Below are positions 4,101-6,431 of a stretch of DNA of 6,431 bases, in pieces; the first letter of the stretch is position 1, and each line of letters starts with the position of its first letter. Location: assembly GCA_026129385.1 (NCBI GenBank), contig JAHCIE010000192.1, forward strand, positions 1-6,431. Reading direction: 5' to 3'. Origin of the DNA: Anaerolineae bacterium. GTDB taxonomy: Bacteria > Chloroflexota > Anaerolineae > Epilineales > JAHCIE01. The notes under the pieces are model-generated. The model was not told the origin of the DNA. It worked only from the letters and a program-made list of their open reading frames with translations, and did no database searches. A program made the translations under genes and the position numbers.

Positions 4101-6431
4101 GCGGTCGGGGGCCGTGTCCGAATCGGGATTATCCGGCAACAGGAAGGACGTGAAGGCATCGGGCAGGGTGTGGAACTGCTGGCGATACCAGAACTCGCGC
4201 TCGGCCCCGCCGGTCCCCGGTCCCTGGCCGTAGCGCTCGGTCAGCTCGCCCAGGAACTGCGGGTTGCGCGCCTCCTCGACGAAGGTGAAGCGCGTAGCGG
4301 CGACATCATCGTAGACGCGGCCCCGTGCCGTCACGTAGGGTAGCGGCTGGTTTGCCTGCAAGATAGGCGCGACCGGCCCGATGATAGCCCCGACGTAACG
4401 CGGCGGCGTCGCAGCCAGGCCGAAAGTCGTCAGCGGGCGGACATCGCTGACCAGGGTATGCTCGTAGTTGAAGGGCGGTAGCATGGGCAGGCCATCGCCG
4501 GGCTGGTAGGCGTCCTGGATGATCGAGAACTGGGCGTTCATCACATCGTCGAGCTTCGGCGTCGGCGAGCGCAGGGTGATGAAGCCGAAGGTACTGGGGT
4601 CGGCCAGGGGCGGCCCGCTATAGGCGCAGTTGCCCGTCGAGGCCTGCGCCGCGCTGCCCCCCTGGGTGTACACGGCGACGGTGTTGTACTCGTGGCCGTC
4701 GACGTAGAAGCGCTTGGTGTACCACGGGTTCGGCCCCGTATTGGGCACATTGGGCAGACTCTCCATACCGGTGTGGGTCGCGCCCAACCCGCGCCCGACA
4801 GTCAGCTGTACCAGGCCATCGACACTATCCACACTGCGGACGTAGGCGAACCACGCGCCCAGCGAGCCGCACAGATTGCCGCCGCCCGCTCGCACCACCT
4901 GATTGGGAGCGTTGGTGTTAGCCACGACGGCGTCGCCCGCGCTCAGCAACACCGTGCCCAGGTCCTTGGGGGCAAGGCTGCCGGTCCAGTACACCCGCAA
5001 TACCACCGTCGGCGGGCTGGTGGTGAAGCTCTCGACGACAACCACGTGATCGAGGAACTGCGCTGCCTGCCCGACCTGGAGCGGGCGACTATCCACCGAC
5101 AGCACGACCAGTTCGTCGCCCGTCAATGGTAGGCCGTCGGTGTCGACGCCGTCGAGGGTGCGGTTGTTGTTGAGATCGAGGGCCACGCCGGCCAGGCTGC
5201 CCTGGCGGCTACGGTTGTAGAGCGTCTTCTCGCTATCGACATGGACGATATCCGGCGCGCCGTCGAAGTCGGCGTCCAGGCTGGTCAGACCATAGCCGAC
5301 CGTCCCGACGCCGCCGTCGTTGGTGGCGATGTTGCCGTCGGGGCCGAACAGGTCAGCGGCGCGCATCCCGACGGGGAAGACGAAGGCCGCCTCGCCCGGC
5401 ACAGCCTGCGTGGGCTGAACGTCGTCGCCCCACGGCCCGGCCTCGATGAAGCGGTACGTCCACTCCTGCATGATGGCCGGGTAGCGGATATCGCCCGTGG
5501 TCGCACTCCCAGACGTGTCCTGGTCCTTGTCCAGGTGGTCGCATTCGTACCAGGTGCGCGTCCAAACCTTCTCGGCCGCGTTCTGGTTGGTCGCGCTGTC
5601 GATGCGCGTATAGAGAGGCAGATTCTCGTCGCGGCTGTATAGCTCCGACAGGATGGCCGGATCCCAGGTGATACTGTCGCGGCGCGGGGCCTGGGCATGC
5701 TGCGGGTCGAAAGGCGCCTCAGGGTCGGTGTACGGCTTATCCTCGACGAAGGTCGACGCCTGCGCCTTGAGCAGGCGGTCAATCGCCGTCAGGTCGCCCA
5801 CCACGCGCGACTGCGGGTCGAACACCGAGGCGACGGCCACGCCATCGGTGGTGCGTCTGAGCACGCGCTTGACCGGCGATCCGATGGCCGGGTCGCCGAC
5901 GCCTAGCGTCTCGGTGCAGTAGGCGCGCAGCGAGAGGCGCACGCGGTCGAGGATCAGCGGCGTGACGGTTGGGTCATTCGGGTCGGGGGTATCAGGGTCA
6001 TTGGACACGTCGACGAGGTTGTCGCCCATGACATGGCCCTGGTTGACAAGGTGATCGACACCCGGCGGCACAGCCCCGATGAGCACCTTGAAGGTGATCG
6101 TGACCTCGCCATTAGGCGGCATGGTCCCGATGGCTACCTTGACGCTGGTATTGCCGGCCGTGTTGCCCAGGTCGATGCTACCCTGGGTAGTTGTCACCGA
6201 GCCGACCATCAGGGTTGTGATGGGATCAGGCGTGTCGGTGAAGATGACATTCTGCGCCGTCGTCTGGCTGATATTCTTGATGGTGACGGTATAGCGCAAC
6301 GTATCGCCGGCGCTCGCCCCTCCGTTCAGGTCAGCGTCAAATACCAGCGTATCAACCTTGTCGACCGATAGCTCAGCGGTAGGTGTCGCCGTCGGCGTGT
6401 TCGTCGCCGTGTTGGTCGGCGTAGGTGTCAC
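1194..6431 (-). CDS. Giant secreted multidomain protein: DUF11, duplicated unknown module, dockerin, cohesin (5' partial)
   Basis: The frame is open from the right window edge to a TAG at 1194-1196, giving 1745 residues. The first codon in the window is a GTG inside a Thr-Pro linker, so the true start and signal peptide lie outside. Order (residues in this fragment): Thr-Pro linker 1-18; DUF11 about 19-159; unknown module copy A about 200-796; copy B about 872-1408; CarboxypepD_reg-like sandwich about 1468-1530; type I dockerin 1546-1600; cohesin-like domain about 1619-1745. No catalytic domain, membrane segment or sorting signal is visible at the C-terminus, which ends directly after the cohesin. 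Seen: domain order and internal duplication. Known: DUF11, dockerin and cohesin occur in extracellular proteins, and this tail style is common in Chloroflexota. Inferred: a structural or adhesive cell-surface or secreted protein. A hydrolase scaffold is possible, but no enzyme module is present here. Function of the duplicated module is unknown. Confidence 0.93.
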   Translation of the reverse strand: MTPTPTNTATNTPTATPTAELSVDKVDTLVFDADLNGGASAGDTLRYTVTIKNISQTTAQNVIFTDTPDPITTLMVGSVTTTQGSIDLGNTAGNTSVKVAIGTMPPNGEVTITFKVLIGAVPPGVDHLVNQGHVMGDNLVDVSNDPDTPDPNDPTVTPLILDRVRLSLRAYCTETLGVGDPAIGSPVKRVLRRTTDGVAVASVFDPQSRVVGDLTAIDRLLKAQASTFVEDKPYTDPEAPFDPQHAQAPRRDSITWDPAILSELYSRDENLPLYTRIDSATNQNAAEKVWTRTWYECDHLDKDQDTSGSATTGDIRYPAIMQEWTYRFIEAGPWGDDVQPTQAVPGEAAFVFPVGMRAADLFGPDGNIATNDGGVGTVGYGLTSLDADFDGAPDIVHVDSEKTLYNRSRQGSLAGVALDLNNNRTLDGVDTDGLPLTGDELVVLSVDSRPLQVGQAAQFLDHVVVVESFTTSPPTVVLRVYWTGSLAPKDLGTVLLSAGDAVVANTNAPNQVVRAGGGNLCGSLGAWFAYVRSVDSVDGLVQLTVGRGLGATHTGMESLPNVPNTGPNPWYTKRFYVDGHEYNTVAVYTQGGSAAQASTGNCAYSGPPLADPSTFGFITLRSPTPKLDDVMNAQFSIIQDAYQPGDGLPMLPPFNYEHTLVSDVRPLTTFGLAATPPRYVGAIIGPVAPILQANQPLPYVTARGRVYDDVAATRFTFVEEARNPQFLGELTERYGQGPGTGGAEREFWYRQQFHTLPDAFTSFLLPDNPDSDTAPDRDLYLVATGWYAPQAQYRRYVQDITAPITTTGGRAKFCFDTAVDNNPTGTKIYKNADGIRVYGRDNEGAGNTTPRTSTAPAGAAAAYLEVPPYTEVTSIFDPQSPQAPVKDLLTLNPAYMNEFRHGGEPLSVAYGQISLAGVGGSDGGEKVFPRLWYEPRYIDTAFTAVVSPTGAVSPTRMLAYPAVQQEMTYMLLDPNDQPAPTGPGGRFLFPVATGAQELPRPLTTDPNQFAGVQSFGYGLTSFDADFDGRPGVVRIETEQSLNAMTGIGADFNANGGLDDFDPSNSPLSGDEMVVLMDDGVLLDRGDPTRQSAQFLDHLVQLENVSYNQGTVTLRLWWTGGGLHPVGPGLYSKYPDSVGTITLSPGDMILVNRTQITKLGPGQNNFGQAKGAWFAYVQAIGAPIPGQSRLEGVVLSVGRALGGASATMYDGSGNLNLTAPTPWYLKRFFVDGHEYNVSAVLTAPLASGGEGFKAITIRTPIPKEADVVNTPQSLVLQGYLQDLQFGVDTSEMYVMPPFNVRHTIREDIRPITDAEFAQTPTNPDLARCLGPWRGVDPLTARLNSEAVEPRFFGELRELPYQRPATGPAVWSVEQFHILPDHFTDIGFPRGQYYLLTSDWTSDRSRLAYRGCDATYGTQTALNGAMPAIPAPTDAAGTYFQASTQQPVRLQFWYLPGDPVDIYINQGALYQLSGKLSLQGRQDRSGARVVVGSAEAGTEADGSFHLLVPPGQHAVEARRPGYLPSQTTVNVGWGQGSVSLPPTLLQAGDTRRDNVVNLFDLVIVAANYGLRVPPADSRADINGDGQVGLIDLVLVGANYGKRGPTAWGAPPSKAEAKAATARISLDAPTLVKAGEEFTVVVRASDAAGLGGADVRLRFDPKQLAVVPVGDSPAQPGAILDPAASFVARNQAADGAVTFTAARLGNAVGAADGELFSVRLRALADGKPDVSLSDVTLAGSDGEALLTK
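1197..1577 (-). other. Cohesin-like domain at the C-terminus
   Basis: Residues about 1619-1745, the last domain of the large protein. It opens with ISLDAPTLVKAGEEFTVVV, then GLGGADVRLRFDPKQLAVV, a middle segment FVARNQAADGAVTFTAARL, and a final DVSLSDVTLAGSDGEAL strand just before the stop. This is the cohesin pattern ('V-x-AG-x-x-F-x-V-x-V', 'GGAxxxLxYDPxxLxVV', 'LxxxxLxDxxG'). The length of about 127 residues is near the usual 130-145, so it looks complete. It sits 18 residues after the dockerin, joined by a short Ala/Lys/Glu linker. Binding to a dockerin is inferred, not shown. Confidence 0.82.
1632..1796 (-). other. Type I dockerin domain
   Basis: Residues 1546-1600 of the large protein. 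Two F-hand repeats are visible. The first is GDTRRDNVVNLFDLVIVAANYG and the second ADINGDGQVGLIDLVLVGANYG, separated by a short RVPPADSR linker. The second loop has the classical calcium ligands D1578, N1580, D1582 and D1589. The first loop keeps D1547, D1551, N1555 and D1558 but has Arg at position 3, where Asn or Asp is usual, so its calcium binding may be weakened. Dockerins bind cohesins, in cellulosomes and in many non-cellulosomal bacteria. Confidence 0.9.
1842..2030 (-). other. CarboxypepD_reg-like beta-sandwich domain
   Basis: Residues about 1468-1530 of the large protein. It starts with a YQLSGKLSLQGR strand, continues with GARVVVGSAEAGTEADGSFHL and VPPGQHAVEARRPGYLPSQ, and ends before the dockerin. 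The pattern 'G-x-V...T-x-x-D-G-x-F-x-L-x-V-P-P-G-x-Y/H-x-V-x-A...GY' is that of carboxypeptidase-regulatory-like/DUF4480-type sandwiches. In Chloroflexota secreted proteins this unit is often found directly before a dockerin, as here. It is a non-catalytic spacer or ligand-binding fold. Confidence 0.78.
2208..3818 (-). repeat. Unrecognised large module, copy B (within the large gene)
   Basis: Residues about 872-1408. It repeats the copy A landmarks in the same order: SIFDPQS (874-880), EKVFPRLWYE, AYPAVQQEMTY, FLFPVA, YGLTSFDADFDG (1017-1028), DFNANGGLDDFD followed by LSGDE, AQFLDHLV, GAWFAYV, WYLKRFFVDGHEYN (1222-1235), ITIRTPIPK, PPFNVRHT, PRFFGEL, QFHILPDHFT (1373-1382) and YLLTSDW. The WYxKRF...HEYN block is identical at 12 of 14 positions. 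The spacing between matching landmarks drifts (offsets 672, 637, 652, 621), so the copies differ by several insertions and deletions. This points to an old duplication, not a recent or assembly-generated one. Confidence 0.8.
4044..5834 (-). repeat. Unrecognised large module, copy A (within the large gene)
   Basis: Residues about 200-796. Landmarks shared in order with copy B are: SVFDPQS (202-208), EKVWTRTWYE, RYPAIMQEWTY, FVFPVG, YGLTSLDADFDG (380-391), LDLNNNRTLDG followed by LTGDE, AQFLDHVV, GAWFAYV, WYTKRFYVDGHEYN (570-583), ITLRSPTPK, PPFNYEHT, PQFLGEL, QFHTLPDAFT (752-761) and YLVATGW. DADFDG and DLNNNRTLDG are Asp-rich loops like calcium sites in FG-GAP or thrombospondin type 3 repeats. 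That is a resemblance only. I do not recognise the family. Compared with copy B it has extra cysteines (YEC, NLCGS, GNCAYSG). Confidence 0.8.
5955..6377 (-). other. DUF11 domain (conserved repeat, immunoglobulin-like)
   Basis: Domain within the large gene, residues about 19-159. Diagnostic pieces are GDTLRYTVTIKN, the FTDTPDP...TTLMVGSVTTTQG block, a Gly/Asn-rich turn followed by VAIGTMPPNGEVTITFKV, and the closing NQGHV...SNDPDTPDPNDPT segment. This matches the DUF11 pattern of a beta-sandwich with an NxG strand and an acidic DPDTPDPNDPT exit. Only one copy lies in the window. DUF11 units often occur in tandem, so more may lie upstream. The role is structural spacing or display on secreted proteins. 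Confidence 0.88.
6378..6431 (-). repeat. Thr-Pro linker (low complexity) at the window edge
   Basis: The first 18 residues of the fragment read as TPTPTNTATNTPTATPT-type sequence, directly before the DUF11 domain. Such linkers separate folded extracellular domains in Chloroflexota proteins. Its presence means at least one more domain probably lies upstream, outside the window. Confidence 0.85.

Noticed and set aside
3501..4343. 280-residue open frame on the plus strand
   Set aside because: It lies fully antisense to the large gene inside copies A/B and their linker. Its protein is low in recognisable motifs and is explained by the GC-rich codon bias of the real gene.
4692..4724. Metalloprotease-like HE pair in VDGHEYN
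   Set aside because: There is no HExxH. The second His and any downstream Glu ligand are absent in both copies, so no catalytic claim is warranted.

Overview
The window is high-GC DNA that looks like part of a Chloroflexota chromosome (Anaerolineae/Caldilineae/Roseiflexus-like). The evidence is long Thr-Pro linkers (TPTATAT, TKTPSPTKTP) in secreted proteins, a DUF11 repeat, and a carboxypeptidase-regulatory-like domain followed by a dockerin with the NYG-ending helices common in that phylum. This assignment is an inference from domain style, not from a marker gene. No RNA gene, IS element, CRISPR array or tRNA is visible.

Both genes are on the minus strand and each is cut by a window edge. 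Positions 6431 to 1194 encode the last 1745 residues of a giant extracellular protein. In order it has a Thr-Pro linker, a DUF11 domain, two diverged copies of an unrecognised module of about 540-600 residues, a CarboxypepD_reg-like beta-sandwich, a type I dockerin and a C-terminal cohesin-like domain. A 288-base gap (906-1193) follows. It holds a 12-bp perfect hairpin just after the stop codon, a promoter with exact TTGACA-17-TATAAT hexamers, and a predicted structured leader of about 131 nt. Positions 905 to 1 then encode a second secreted protein, open at its C-terminus. It has a signal peptide, a small four-cysteine domain, a Thr-Pro/Thr-Ala linker of about 96 residues, and the start of a GCSPSYWS...HFDSW domain.

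The two genes encode architecturally related surface or secreted proteins. The second gene has its own strong promoter, so it is probably a separate transcription unit rather than an operon partner. The most interesting points are the duplicated unrecognised module, the dockerin and cohesin side by side in one chain, and the second gene's regulatory region. That region has a doubled TTGACA one helical turn apart, alternative leader pairings, and an in-frame 15-codon mini-ORF whose stop touches the next ATG.
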